Source: Pyrenochaeta sp. MPI-SDFR-AT-0127
Taxonomy: Eukaryota > Ascomycota > Dothideomycetes > Pleosporales > Cucurbitariaceae
Reading direction: 5' to 3'
Length of the DNA stretch: 64,000 bases
Assembly: GCA_020747015.1 (NCBI GenBank)
Contig: JAGTJM010000027.1
Span: forward strand, 372,001 to 436,000
Shown: positions 23,191 to 33,719 of the stretch, in pieces
How positions within the stretch are numbered: position 1 is the stretch's first letter
How the letters are laid out: the number at the start of each line of letters is the position of its first letter
Made by a program: the position numbers and the translations under genes
The notes under the pieces: generated by a model
The model's input: the letters and a program-made list of their open reading frames with translations, nothing else
Databases searched by the model: none
What the model was told of the DNA's origin: nothing

Positions 23191-23345
23191 GTCTGCGATA
23201 GTACGTACTTGTGAATGGTCGTTGTCAGATTCGTTGTTATTCGACACGATTGTAGAGGTATTCTGTAGGGTTGAAGAAGGTATAATCGTGGTTGTTGGTT
23301 TGAGGTTTAAAGTGCGAAGCTCGAAGCCTATATATAGGGGGTAAC

Positions 23346-23455
23346 AGCATTGTTAAGATAGAAGTATATAATGAACATTGTTCAAATAGAAGTATATAAT
23401 AAACACTGTTTACATAGAAGTATATAATGAACATTGTTTGAAAAGAAGTATATAC
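23346..23455. repeat. 28-bp minisatellite, about 3.5 copies
   Basis: Units beginning AGAAGTATATA start at 23360, 23388, 23416 and 23444 (the last partial), preceded by a half unit at 23346. They differ by a few bases. The array sits between the coiled-coil gene (minus) and a weak plus-strand ORF, in their presumed promoters. Confidence 0.88.
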
Positions 23456-23469
23456 AGAACAATTCAACA

Positions 23470-23814
23470 ATGAATATGGCTGTGGAGTCCCTTGTGCGTT
23501 ATGTATTCGCTTTTTCACATAGCATGACCAAAAGAAAGCTACAGTTCCTTGTAACAATGTTTGCCTTTGGGTGGGTGTTTCAAAGGCGTTTGATAGCATT
23601 CAACGTACAGCGGGACAATGCTGTTTCTTTGTCCTTTGTTTCACCTCGCTTTGTGCGTGCAAACCCGCTGTGCGCCACGTACCAGCAAAGCGACCATGGA
23701 TATTTCTGGTGCGTACACACTGAGGCTAGGTTTCATACTGCGATCGCCATCTGCACTAGTGCGCTGCGGTTTGGCCCAGTGCTTTGGAAACGGCTACCTG
23801 CAATGGCCATGTGA
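23470..23814 (+). CDS. Weak hypothetical ORF, 114 residues
   Basis: This plus-strand frame opens with ATG at 23470, just after the minisatellite and divergent from the coiled-coil gene. It has two hydrophobic stretches (LQFLVTMFAFGWVFQ and a weaker one) and no family motif. It could be spurious. Confidence 0.2.
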   Translation: MNMAVESLVRYVFAFSHSMTKRKLQFLVTMFAFGWVFQRRLIAFNVQRDNAVSLSFVSPRFVRANPLCATYQQSDHGYFWCVHTEARFHTAIAICTSALRFGPVLWKRLPAMAM

Positions 23815-25530
23815 TGTTGAAAACCCACGCCGTAAGCCACAAAAGTTATCTTTGCTTATTACAACTACGTCGATGTAGCACACAGTGCGTCTCTTCTATG
23901 TAAAGGCACAGTGGGGGCTAGGTGAGCGTTTTACAGCTAGGATCCGGTGGCGATGGAACGACTGCAGCCTCCAGGTTACGGCCTTGTCGGGTGTAATTAT
24001 ATGCAGCTCGGTAGTGACAAATGCTTGTAATTTGCGTCTCCCTCTCTCTTCCACTACCTTGAGATGATGCAAGGTTGGATCGCGCGAGTCTCGACCTGGT
24101 TATCTGACTGAAGAGTGACTGCCTCCACAACATTGCATTAAACACAAGCGAAGTAGTGGTGAATTAGACTGACGATACCTGCATACGGATTGTGTTTGAC
24201 TCTATGTTTGATTTGGTGTTGCCAATCATTGTTGTGGTATTCTCAGTTTGGTCTGGCCGTAAATGCATCGCCTTCTGTAGGATCTTTGGCAGTGAAAGCT
24301 AAGAAAATATCTCCATCAGGGTCGATGATGCGTTGAACGGTAACCCTAACCTGGAGGACTCAGTGGTACCTAATAAATGAATGTCATGACGAAGACAAAT
24401 GAATACCAAGTGACCAGACTGAAGGTTTGAATCCACGTTAAATGTGGCCACAAAAGCATGTGCATAAAAGCTGCGTAAATTGATTGTGCAACGATTATTG
24501 ATCAAAACCATGTAGAGGTCGCTAGCCCCTTCCTCCCAAGTGTATTATAAATCGGTCACTTTCAACATCATTCACCTACACCAGCATAGTTTGAGCAAGT
24601 GCTACTATCTCCAAGAGGTAGGCATAAGTATTCCTGCTTGCGGATAGCGTAGTCAGGGCCTCTGTCATAGCGGGGTCAGATCTTTGGACTCTGTACGGCC
24701 AGCCTAGATTTAGCCATCAAGTCAACCTGAATCAGATTGTCATCGTACTGAAAATTGAGCTTATAATCACGATAAGAGGCTTAGCGGAATCATACTTGCG
24801 AAATTTACAGCTGCCAGCGAGAGTACTTGGGTAGTTTGAAGTTGCCACCGCTACTAGAAGGGCGGCCGACCCTCACTGGCCGTACCCTTAGGACAGTTTG
24901 CTACTGCAGCAGGTATTCGCGAGGCTGTGTTGTTGACTCGCCATTCTTTCAGAGTTGAGATGGAGGTCGAATATCGAATATGGCGGGCCAAGCCTTGTAA
25001 GACAGTCCTGTCGCGGAAAGGCTTGGCACCAACACTGCGATGAGATCTTTGTCTCCCACGCCTTCATCATGCTAGCCTCCCCACTCGACTTCTTCTGGTC
25101 TCGTGACCATTTACCAAAGTGGATCATTGCTGCCCATTCGACCGCCATATGTTGCATCGCTCCTTTAGGCGTGTCGTTGCCGGACGGATGCACCGCCACC
25201 AGCGATAATCTGTAGACGACGCACCAACATTCTCGAACAACGGACAATCGAGCCCTCAGGCAATCCTCCACTCTCTCCGCATGCCCAGCGCTAGCAGCGT
25301 CTAGTGCCCGCACACTCTAACGTTTGCACCTTCGCCCCATCCTCTTTATCCGCCGCAACAATGCGATCGTAGCCCATTCCCACAGGCACCGCAACCAAAG
25401 CGACGTCGCCCGCTTCAATCTACGGATACTAGCATGAGCCGTCGTTCGCTACAGCAGAAGGGCGGCAGAGAATAATTCGCCCATACAAAGGAGCTCATCG
25501 CAAAGCAATCAACGTCTTATTAAGCGAGGG
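23815..25530. other. Gene-poor stretch with one possible frame remnant
   Basis: No confident gene. Near 25330-25440 the minus strand reads GDVALVAVPVGMGYDRIVAA and then meets stops; overlapping ORFs at 24888-25313 are not convincing. Possibly another decayed gene downstream of the cytidine deaminase relic. Confidence 0.3.
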
Positions 25531-25976
25531 CTATGGGGAGTAGAATGATGCTTTGGGAGACAGCAACACCAAAGCAAAACAGGTCTTGGTGGACGATGTG
25601 GCTTTGGAGGACTGACGGATGTGTTGTCTGGAAACGTCCATTATCATGACTCAAATCCCAGGACACGATCCAACATCTGCCTACATCTACCTCGAGGCGG
25701 AATCACACCCTATTCTCCTTCGCTACGACAACTATGTGAGCCAATTTGAGCGCTGCGCCGTTAGCAGCGGCAGTGCGCGACAAATTCGGCACAGAGACCA
25801 CCTGTACAATGGAAGACGTTCACCCCTGTAAAGATGCGACCGTCCGAGGATAGGGCTGTGGAGGCAACGCTGCAGGTATTGAAGACAGGGAGACAGTTGA
25901 TTGTGGCGTTTGCGGCGTTAACGAGGGCCTGGATTGATGGTTTGGAAGGACAGGACTGGGTCTCAGGTGCGCTCAT
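25531..25976 (-). pseudogene. Cytidine deaminase-like pseudogene
   Basis: From ATG 25976 the frame reads SIQALVNAANATIN, then YSVASTALSSDGRI-like text (SVASTALSSDGRIFTGVNVF) and HCTGGLCAEFVA, which contains the CAE zinc/proton-donor motif of cytidine deaminases. A frameshift follows, then RTAAANGAALKLAHIVVVA and a second shift. The second zinc site (PCGRCRQ in the family) is destroyed. The tail (MIMDVSRQHIR ... LLSPKASFYSP) then ends at 25531. The family hydrolyses cytidine to uridine for pyrimidine salvage; a close fungal relative is blasticidin-S-deaminase-like. Two frameshifts plus nonsense codons make it non-functional. Confidence 0.75.
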
Positions 25977-25979
25977 TTT

Positions 25980-26548
25980 GGGACAGTTGTTGTTGTTCAG
26001 AAGCCACGAAGAATATGCGAAGTGCTGAGACACACAAACCGTGAAGATAGTACTGTAGCAAGCGTGCCTCATAACTTTCGCGAGTCACATGGCCAACTGC
26101 CCATACTAGTGCGATCTGATGGCAATACCCATTCCCAAACTCTTACTTCATCGATGCTAGAGATGACGCCTGTCACGCAAGTTGTGCAAGAGGCATTGAA
26201 CCCCTTGAAGAATGGGTTGGAGTGTGCTACGGAGAGCTTGCCAGCGATACCGTACGTGCTATTGGTCTTCGAGCTAGACTTCCTATGACAGCGCTGAACC
26301 CGAAAACGATCTGGTCTAGGCCCATTGCAGGAGGTAATCTGGGCGCCACGGCTAGCTAGGTAGCATCAGCCGCCACAACCTCAAATATCACATCTTTCAG
26401 AAATCTCAACGCATCATGCACTCGCGCCGGAAGTGTTGGCTGACGTTGGCTGGCGTTGCGGCTTCTGTATGAGACGTAACCGTGTAATGTAGAGCAGAAA
26501 ACGACAACATGTCGGGGATAGTCAATGGCTACAACTAAAGTATTCGCT
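25980..26548. other. No gene recognised
   Basis: A plus-strand frame at 26022-26288 (VTQVVQEALNPLKNGLE) is amphipathic but has no identifiable family. The rest lies downstream of the interrupted gene at 26549-29136. Confidence 0.35.
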
Positions 26549-27110
26549 TCATTCAGGCAAGCTCTTGACTGGCTCATCAGTATAATCAGAATCATCCTCC
26601 TCCACACGCTTCGTAGCTCTCTCCTCCTGCTCAACATAGCTCGCCTCATCACTCGAAGTGATTTGGTCGGGGGGTGTCTCTGATCGCTTCCGCTTCTTGA
26701 GTCCAGGAGCAATTGCATGCTCGCCAAGTAGATCCTGCCGTCCTGCCATGGTCTCCGCCGCATCGAGGTATTCGCAGAGTTGGTGCGCAGAAACGACTAC
26801 ATCTCGGTTATCCTTTCCGAGCTCTTTCTGGGCAAGTTCGTCATAGGCAAAGTCTTTGAGCTGAAGTCGCAAGCCTGGAATATTGGTAGGGTTTCCTTGG
26901 TCATCGCGGAACGCCTAAGAAGAACGTTAGGTAAAGAAGATATAGTGATGTCGTAGAAGAGAATTTACCTCATCCGCAACTTCTTGAACCACTCTCAACT
27001 CATCCGCTTCAGGAGCAATAACCACATGAGTCCGCCATACTGATAGCGTTGCCTTCCGCGAACCCTTCTTACCGTAATCGATATCCAGGCCAACAACAAC
27101 TTGCACGCTA

Positions 27111-27145
27111 CAGTCACAGGAACAAAGTTTCTTCCGCCAGCGCAC
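27111..27145 (+). repeat. Tc1 terminal inverted repeat, left
   Basis: Starts CAGTCACAGG after a TA and shares AACAAAGTTTCTTCCGC with the other end. Confidence 0.88.
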
Positions 27146-27248
27146 GAGCCATCCGTATAAGCACATGTACACCAAACTTCAACACCACGTATCTCAGTCA
27201 ATACATGATATAATTGAATTTTTTTTGAAGCAGGAGTTGCGCACGTGA

Positions 27249-28376
27249 TCAATATTTTGTTTGCCATCCTCGCGCTGCTTTACATGCGGCAATTCGTCGT
27301 GGCATGCTCAAGATGAGGCGTCGGATCAGCTCGGCTGGTATGCGACGCCAGCACTCTTTCAATGCACTGCAAAAGCCATCCCACTCTTCCTCAGCTACAC
27401 TATAATTATTATACTGTGGATAGAATTTGTACATGCGCTTTTTAAGATGCCACCAGAGGTGCTCAATTGGGTTGAGATCAGGTGAGTATGCTGGCCATTT
27501 GATAGTTGTGACGTGGTGGTCGCTTAGGAACGTACGCGTTGCTGCACTTGTGTGAATACGCGCGTTATCCTGCATAAAAAGCTGAGAACGACGCCAATAA
27601 GGTAGAAGGCCTTTTGTCAGGGCCTTTATGTAACTTTGGGCGGAGTAGCCACCTTTTGGAGCATCCAAATCGCGCTCCATTATGACCAGTGGGCTTCTCC
27701 TTCCACGTCCGCGTTCATCCAGCCATATCGACGCCCACACCATTTGTGCTGGTGCCCTGCTTGTTCTGCAGGTTTGCAGCATTATTGGCTTCCATTTCTC
27801 CCATGGATATCGAAAAACCCACTCGTTATTATGGCCTGAGCCCTTCTGAACTAAGCACTCATCTGAGAACTTGATTGTGCGTCGATGCCATGGGAACTGC
27901 GAGTACTCGCTACAGAACTTAAGACGCCTTAACGCATGCGCGCGGTTTAGCTTAGGACGCTTTTTGCAAGGAGATTTGGTAAGGCCTTGTCTTTTAAGAA
28001 ATTTGTATAATGTGCGTGAGCAAGGTGGCTTCGTTGAGGTGCCATCTGCGTTCACAACCACCGCTGCTTCAGCTAGCTCCTTGTACTCAATTTTTGGCTG
28101 CGCTCGTGCTTTTCGATAGATGATCTTTTTCTGATGAAGCGATAGTATAGGTGGTCTGCCGCTGCGAGGTTTATCTTGTGTTGTGCCTGTTTGGTGATAT
28201 TTTTTCCTGAGGTCGCGTATACAGCGTTCAGTGCGGCCATACACGTCAGCAACTTCAGCAACTGTAGCGCCACCATGCAGCCTCCCAATGATTTGATTCC
28301 GCTGCTCGACTGATAAGTTAGGCCCTCTGCGCGTATTTTGCCCTATTTCCTGAAGAATTCGGCGTTGTGGTGGCAT
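27249..28376 (-). CDS. Tc1-type transposase, DD34E, 375 residues
   Basis: Catalyses cut-and-paste transposition into TA sites. The start is ATG 28376. Residues 20-130 are the paired-like helix-turn-helix DNA-binding region (LSVEQRNQIIGRLHGGATVA, then RSGRPPILS). The catalytic triad is visible: D172 (KFSDECLV), D270 (LFMQDNARIH) and E305 (YSPDLNPIEHLWW), with exactly 34 residues between the last two. Length is normal for fungal Tc1 transposases. There is no stop or frameshift, so it may be functional. Both inverted ends lie close by, 84 and 138 bp from the coding ends. Confidence 0.95.
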   Translation of the reverse strand: MPPQRRILQEIGQNTRRGPNLSVEQRNQIIGRLHGGATVAEVADVYGRTERCIRDLRKKYHQTGTTQDKPRSGRPPILSLHQKKIIYRKARAQPKIEYKELAEAAVVVNADGTSTKPPCSRTLYKFLKRQGLTKSPCKKRPKLNRAHALRRLKFCSEYSQFPWHRRTIKFSDECLVQKGSGHNNEWVFRYPWEKWKPIMLQTCRTSRAPAQMVWASIWLDERGRGRRSPLVIMERDLDAPKGGYSAQSYIKALTKGLLPYWRRSQLFMQDNARIHTSAATRTFLSDHHVTTIKWPAYSPDLNPIEHLWWHLKKRMYKFYPQYNNYSVAEEEWDGFCSALKECWRRIPAELIRRLILSMPRRIAACKAARGWQTKY

Positions 28377-28423
28377 AGTTATGATACTGCAAAGTTGAGT
28401 TGTTGATGTTGTGAGGAAACGCG

Positions 28424-28460
28424 TTGCGCTAGCGCGGAAGAAACTTTGTTACTAGTACTG
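28424..28460 (-). repeat. Tc1 terminal inverted repeat, right
   Basis: Reads CAGTACTAG then TAACAAAGTTTCTTCCGCG on the minus strand and ends at a TA. It is the inverted partner of 27111-27145. Confidence 0.88.
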
Positions 28461-29136
28461 TAGCGTTCGAATCCAGAAGATAGTCCTCAGCTAGCCGAGC
28501 TAACCTCTTCTTCTTCTGCGAATATGCTACTTCAATTATAACCCCAGGATATCGTGCATCTTTATGCCAAAAAGAAGCATCTGGCTCGTATTTCGAGCTA
28601 GTGCCGGGTGGAGCATTGTCGACTGGGAAGTATATTTTAGTAGATCGGGCCGGCCGTACTTTCTGCGCGAAGGACGCTGCCTTGTCACTTCCACTGCGAA
28701 TTGTTTTCAGCTGGCTTCGAATCGCGTCCTCAACACCATCAATAAAGAGCTCGTGTACGCCGGTCGGCATCCGAACAAAAATTCGGTTGCTTTCTCCGCA
28801 ATAGTCATATCTGTATCATCCTTAGTGTTAGCTGCCGCATCTACCAATTCTTCAGCACACGAACCGTATCTTGTCTTCAACGAAGCCAAATAGAGACTCG
28901 TTTCGTCTTAGCTGGCGCCTTAGCTCCTCGTACTCTCCGCCGACAAGTTGGAACTCTGTCCACGGTTGATCCCAGATATATCTTCCAGCCTCAATGTCCT
29001 TGAAAAGCGCGATGACCCGGGAGGCTTGCTTGAACGCTTTCTCGTCAGTTGGCGGAGGCGTCCAAGGCGCGTCGACGAGACTCGAGGGCGGGGTGATATG
29101 CTGATGTTCCTTCACAGCTATTCGAGATGTTGACAT

Positions 29137-30085
29137 AGCCGTACGTCACGCCGCAGCAAGGGCCGGCATCGTAAAGTGGGATGTTGATGGTGGAAAGAAC
29201 AAACAGGTCTGAACGCTGTTGACTCAGCAACCTTTTGCGCTAACCCACTTTCAGCGCTGGTGCAAAGGTGGCGAAACTGTGGCTGTGCTTACTCGCCACA
29301 ACACTCTTTTGTTATGCGCCACCAACTCCGTACAACCATTCAACTTTACTGCCATCTCTACATTTCAAACGCAAGGAGGCACCCATAGCCCTGGAACCGG
29401 TGCAGTTCAGCCATCCTCCTTGCTAGCATGATGAAGGTGTTCGCCATAATCATACTGGGCATACAGTAGTCTCACGCGAATTGCCTTCTGCTAAGTCCGA
29501 CTATGCGCTTACTCATTGGGAAACTCTCCAGGATATTGACAGCATATTTGTAGCGGATTCATATGTATATTGCCAGTTATGTCATGAAGTCACTCTGTTG
29601 ATGGATGTGCCATGCTGAACAGGCACTCTTGTGTGGAGTGAAAGTGAGTTCATTGAGTACCGACGGATCGGAGAACTGACCAGATCTATGTGTATGAGGT
29701 GGTTGGGGAGTTTCTCAGCTATTGAGGTTTCGTGACGTTGGGACTCCAGCATCTGACATCTACGCAAACTCAAGTCGGAAAGAGGAATTGAAGCCAAAAG
29801 TGCTCGCTCAGCTGGTACGCAGCCTTGCGTCAGCCTAGACCCAACAAAATTGCTACGGGTGGCTTGCGACGGTCAAGGTTGTTGCCCTCGCCTCAATTTA
29901 AGTGTTCCCTCCAAGCTCTGGGCTTCATGTTAACTTAATACGACTCTAATTATTTACTCATCCAAGAAGATGAATCGAAAGTATAAGCACCATAGCACAC
30001 GCCTCTCAGTTACAGGCTCCACGCGAAACATGCAGATATATAAACCTTGATGCTCTCAACGACGCCCACAATTTCGTCCATCTAC
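29137..30085. other. No gene recognised
   Basis: Probably the promoter side of the interrupted gene at its left end. ORFs at 29219-29431 and 29582-29797 have no motif. Confidence 0.4.
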
Positions 30086-30091
30086 AACCAC

Positions 30092-31560
30092 CAAGGCGCT
30101 CATCGACAGCACAAGCGGCTACGAGCTATGCAAGCTAATTCTGGACGCTTGTACTCGTTATGCGGATATGCAGGGATGGAAAATAACTGCCGAAACCAGC
30201 CACTTAGGGACTGGTCGACTGTTTGCGACGGGTCAGAAGGGCATGTCCTCTGAGATGGGTGGCGAAATCTTAAACCTTCAAGAGCGGCGGCTGTCTCCAA
30301 AAGTTGTTGTGACGGTGGGAAACTGAAGCGGCGCCTGTCTGTGTCAATTCTACTTGGGATTTACGCGCTTACAGGGATATGCCCTCAATCCCAAGTACGA
30401 AGTGGTTCCCAAGCTCGGAAAGACTGCGAGTTAGGCCGCATGCGAAGCAACCTTTTCTCAGGCTTAACGGATGGCTTGAGCTGTAGACGCCATCACATGA
30501 TTGTCTTTAAAACATATCAAGCCACTTGTCGGGCCCTCACCCATGCCAAAGCGTCTTATTGACCTTGGACTTCCGGGCGCCTCCCTCGCCACACGAAGAT
30601 CATAGACACAAAAGGGCGCAAAGAGCAGTTTGTGGCACTTAGTTACTGCTAGGGCCAAATGGACACAGTAGCACCTCGACAAGAACATTTAATGTATGGA
30701 AAAGTCTATTCCTATCGAGTCACTTCCAAAGACCATCAAAAACGACAAAAAGTGGATATACGATACATTTGGATTGACGCTTTGTGCATCATCCCGAACG
30801 ATGCCGAGGAATGGGATATCGAGGCCAAACGGATGGGAGTGATCTACGCGAATTCATACTTCACCATCGCGGCAACATGTGCAGAGCAGTCCGGAGACGG
30901 CTTCTTGAGGCCCCGCACTCTCAACAAAGTCTCCATTCCGCTCCGTCTCAACTCCGCCTCCGAAATCGTGAGAAATATATACTTCAGAAACCAGTCCAAT
31001 TTTCTCTATGACTACCAATCCCGCGCCCCCGAGAGCCACTATCGAAAAGAGCTTAGGTACTGCAAGAAGCTCTCCTCTCGCGCCGTACGGTGCACTTTTC
31101 GAGCAAGCAAATACTGGGAATGTCGCTGTGCATGTTACGCAGCGGACGGCATGACCGAGGACGCTGATTGTTGGGAACATGCACACGATTTTCTAAACAC
31201 GATAAGCATCTTGAAAGAAGGGATTCATTCTGAGCAGCTTGCAGAGATGTTCTTCCGAATATGGGGTAGTCTCTTGTTACAGTACTCAAATGTTTCCATT
31301 ACTCGACCCAGTGGCAAGCTTCCTGCACTCTCTGGGCTAACTTCACTAGCAGAACCGGTTCTTAGATACCGATAATTGTACGGTATCTAGAAGTTCAATC
31401 TCCCATACGGACTCTCTTGGCACCCTGTGAATCGTCCAATGGTCCAAGCCACAGAATGGAGAGCACCTTCGTGGTCATTTGCTGCTTTGGAAGGTGCAAT
31501 TACGCTCGAGAGGTTTTCCCCAGGAGAGGGCTCGAGGATTCGTTTAATCGATGTATAGGA
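30092..31560 (+). pseudogene. HET-domain (heterokaryon incompatibility) pseudogene
   Basis: HET proteins trigger self/non-self cell death in filamentous fungi. Readable blocks are: GYELCKLILDACTRYADMQG near 30106-30165; RKEQFVALSYC followed by TAG where W is expected; YIWIDALCIIPNDAEEWDIE; GVIYANSYFTIAATCAEQSG; then, past stops at 31373 and nearby, KFNLPYGLSWHPVNRP and WRAPSWSFAALEGAI. These are the classical HET motifs in order, including the LSYCWG and WIDALCI blocks. The longest open piece is 30659-31375. The stops fit TGG and CAA/CAG mutated to TAG/TAA, and at least one frameshift lies near 30590. Non-functional. Confidence 0.82.
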
Positions 31561-32690
31561 CGACAGCCAATTACGAGCGTTGAAGATAATGGCTAGATCT
31601 ATCCATGCTACGTCTCGCTGGATCTTCAACCACAGCCAAAACCTTGTCGAGGCGACCAAAAGCTTAGCAACATACTCAGCACACAACCTGAGTATGTCTT
31701 TGCAGAAGACAAATTGAAACTTCTTACGTGTCGCGCTTCCACAGATATTGCTCTTTACGGTCTCTGGAGCACAAAGCCAGGCGATGATGCCTTCGAATGA
31801 CAGAAGGCAGACTGATGAGCGCGCGAGATGCTGGTGAGCGTAATGTATACAGATACAATAGAGAAAGAGGGACTGGAACGCATTATTTCTTCCTTAGGCT
31901 GCCAGGTGTAGATCAGATGGAGCTCCATCATTGTCGTGAGTTCCTTCTGCGCCAGGCGACCAGTGCAACTGGTTCATGTGAATACATGGGCATTGGGTGG
32001 TCGACAGACTCGTTATGGCATACCACGTCCAAATCCCTCGTTACGCTCATTTAATATGTTGGCTCTATACGACACCAAAACACAAAGTTCTGTGGATTAA
32101 AGTTGAAGATAGTAGATTGTCTTGATTGCCGTAAAGCGGTTAGGGAAACTCACTTTACACTATGTCCTGCTGTGCATTTGTTTTACTGATATGCACGACA
32201 GCATTAGGAAGCAATTTGAATAGACGTAAACTTGACGTACCGACCTGGACAGTAAGGGTACTACAACTGGGTTTAGTGAAGATGGTAGGCCATTTATCGT
32301 GGCTGTACGTCTTAGACCATAGCGTGGTTGGAAAGTGTATCTGTTAAGCGACTTATACTAGATGATGCGGTCTTCGACATCGCCACTGCTAGCAAGGAGG
32401 ATGGGCGACCCGCACAGGCCATAGGGTTGCCGTGAACGTCCAGATTAGATGGCGTTGGGAAGAGATATGTAGTAACGATCGTTTCTACTAACAGAGGACG
32501 GCCTACAGTCCTAGATAGTGTATGCAACCCCGAAGATTTTAGTGCTTAAGAGAGCCGTTCGTTGTTCGGCTATACGATACCTGTTACCCAAATATATTGA
32601 GCCTTATCATAGCGTTCTACCGGTGTTACTAAACCCACTTGCCCAAGATATAGGTATATGGTAGGCCTGATTAGGCCTGCGTTCAGTTAG
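31561..32690. other. No confident gene
   Basis: The HET frame fades out through stops to about 31840. A 61-codon ORF at 32162-32347 starts MSCCAFVLLICTTALGS, which looks like a short signal peptide. What follows has few cysteines and no motif, so I do not call it a gene. Confidence 0.35.
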
Positions 32691-33630
32691 CGGAGGGTAA
32701 TAATAGATTGTAGAGCTTAAGAGCGAGGAAGCTATTAAGATTATTATATATTAGGATTATATCTTAAAGTGCGTAGAATAGCGGTATTAAAGCTAGTTTA
32801 ATACTAGAAATATATTCACTAATAAGTACTATTATTATATAGATCTTAGTACTACTTCTAATTCTAAGCTAGACTTAATTATAATTTAAGTATTTATATA
32901 ATCTATATAGCACTATCTCTTATAATAATTAGCTTATAATAATATAGATACTAGAGGACTCTAAAAGGGACCTAAGTATAACTCAAAGGTATATAGAAAT
33001 ATATACTATAGTAGATACTAAGAATACTTCTATTTCTATAAGTCTAGTATAAAAGGATAAGAAGAACTTATCCTACTATCTACTACTAAGAAGCTCTATT
33101 TATATATAGAGAAATAAGAGTAGTAGAGTCTATTTAGAATAGTATTAGAGGTAGATTTAATACTATCTAAGTAGGATTCTTTATCCTCTAGGAATATGTA
33201 TATATCTCTATTTCTAGATAATATTTATTATATAGCTAGACTTAGAGATATACTTTAATAAGAATTAAGAATTAATATTAAACTACTATATAAATTTATC
33301 TAAATAGTATATACTAGACTAATAATAGCTTCTAAGTATTAGAGGGAGGTTCTAGACCTTAGCTATAGCTATTCTATAAAAATTTAGTATAATAAAGACT
33401 TAGTATTAGTATTATAGAGAAGGAGATTTATAATATAATATTAGAAGGTATTATATAAACTAAGCTTAGAGATAGTAATATAAAAGTAATTTAGAGGAGA
33501 GATAGATTATAGATACTTAGGATTAACTATACTAGATTATTTTTATTATACTAAAGTAATATTTAATATATATAAGACTTCTCGTTACTAAAAGTTAAAG
33601 TACCTCCTATTTACCTCGCCGGACTGTGTA
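32690..33630. other. AT-rich, RIP-type degenerate DNA
   Basis: About 0.9 kb of TA/TTA/CTA-rich sequence with stops in every frame, bounded rather sharply by GC-normal DNA near 33630. The source element is not identifiable. Confidence 0.65.
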
Positions 33631-33719
33631 TCTCGCTACAAAGTAGGGGAGGTTAGAGGGTCTGCTGCGGAAGCGGCAAGGGAAAGAGTTAGTAGTTAGG
33701 GTAAGGGCGCTGTTGCGAA

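Larger units (their letters stand above)
27111..28460 (-). mobile_element. Tc1/mariner transposon, 1,350 bp, intact
   Basis: The element is CAGT...ACTG flanked by TA on both sides (27109-27110, 28461-28462), with imperfect inverted repeats of about 28-35 bp sharing the 17-mer AACAAAGTTTCTTCCGC. One intact DD34E transposase gene fills it. It shows none of the nonsense damage seen in neighbouring elements, so it is a recent arrival. Its host is the gene at 26549-29136. Confidence 0.95.
26549..29136 (-). pseudogene. Three-exon gene with possible PD-(D/E)XK nuclease core, split by Tc1
   Basis: Segments are 29136-28865, 28810-28461, 27108-26969 and 26914-26549. The introns, 28811-28864 and 26915-26968, are both 54 bp with GT/AG ends, and the first has a GCTAAC branch point. 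Without the Tc1 element and one TA copy the frame gives 375 residues with no stop; the site lies between A207 and S208. The middle holds RMPTGVHELF, EPDASFWHKDARYPG (D168) and VIIEVAYSQKKKRLA (E184, K190), then VVVGLDIDYG and a charged tail with a KKRKR cluster. The EPD...EVxYSQK arrangement resembles PD-(D/E)XK (Uma2-like) nuclease folds; this is my inference. I recall similar uncharacterised proteins from dothideomycetes but cannot name the family. The insertion disrupts the gene here. Confidence 0.7.

Noticed and set aside
32162..32347. Possible second small secreted protein (MSCCAFVLLICTTALGS start)
   Set aside because: The remainder has no cysteine pattern or processing site and no splice sites extend it sensibly.
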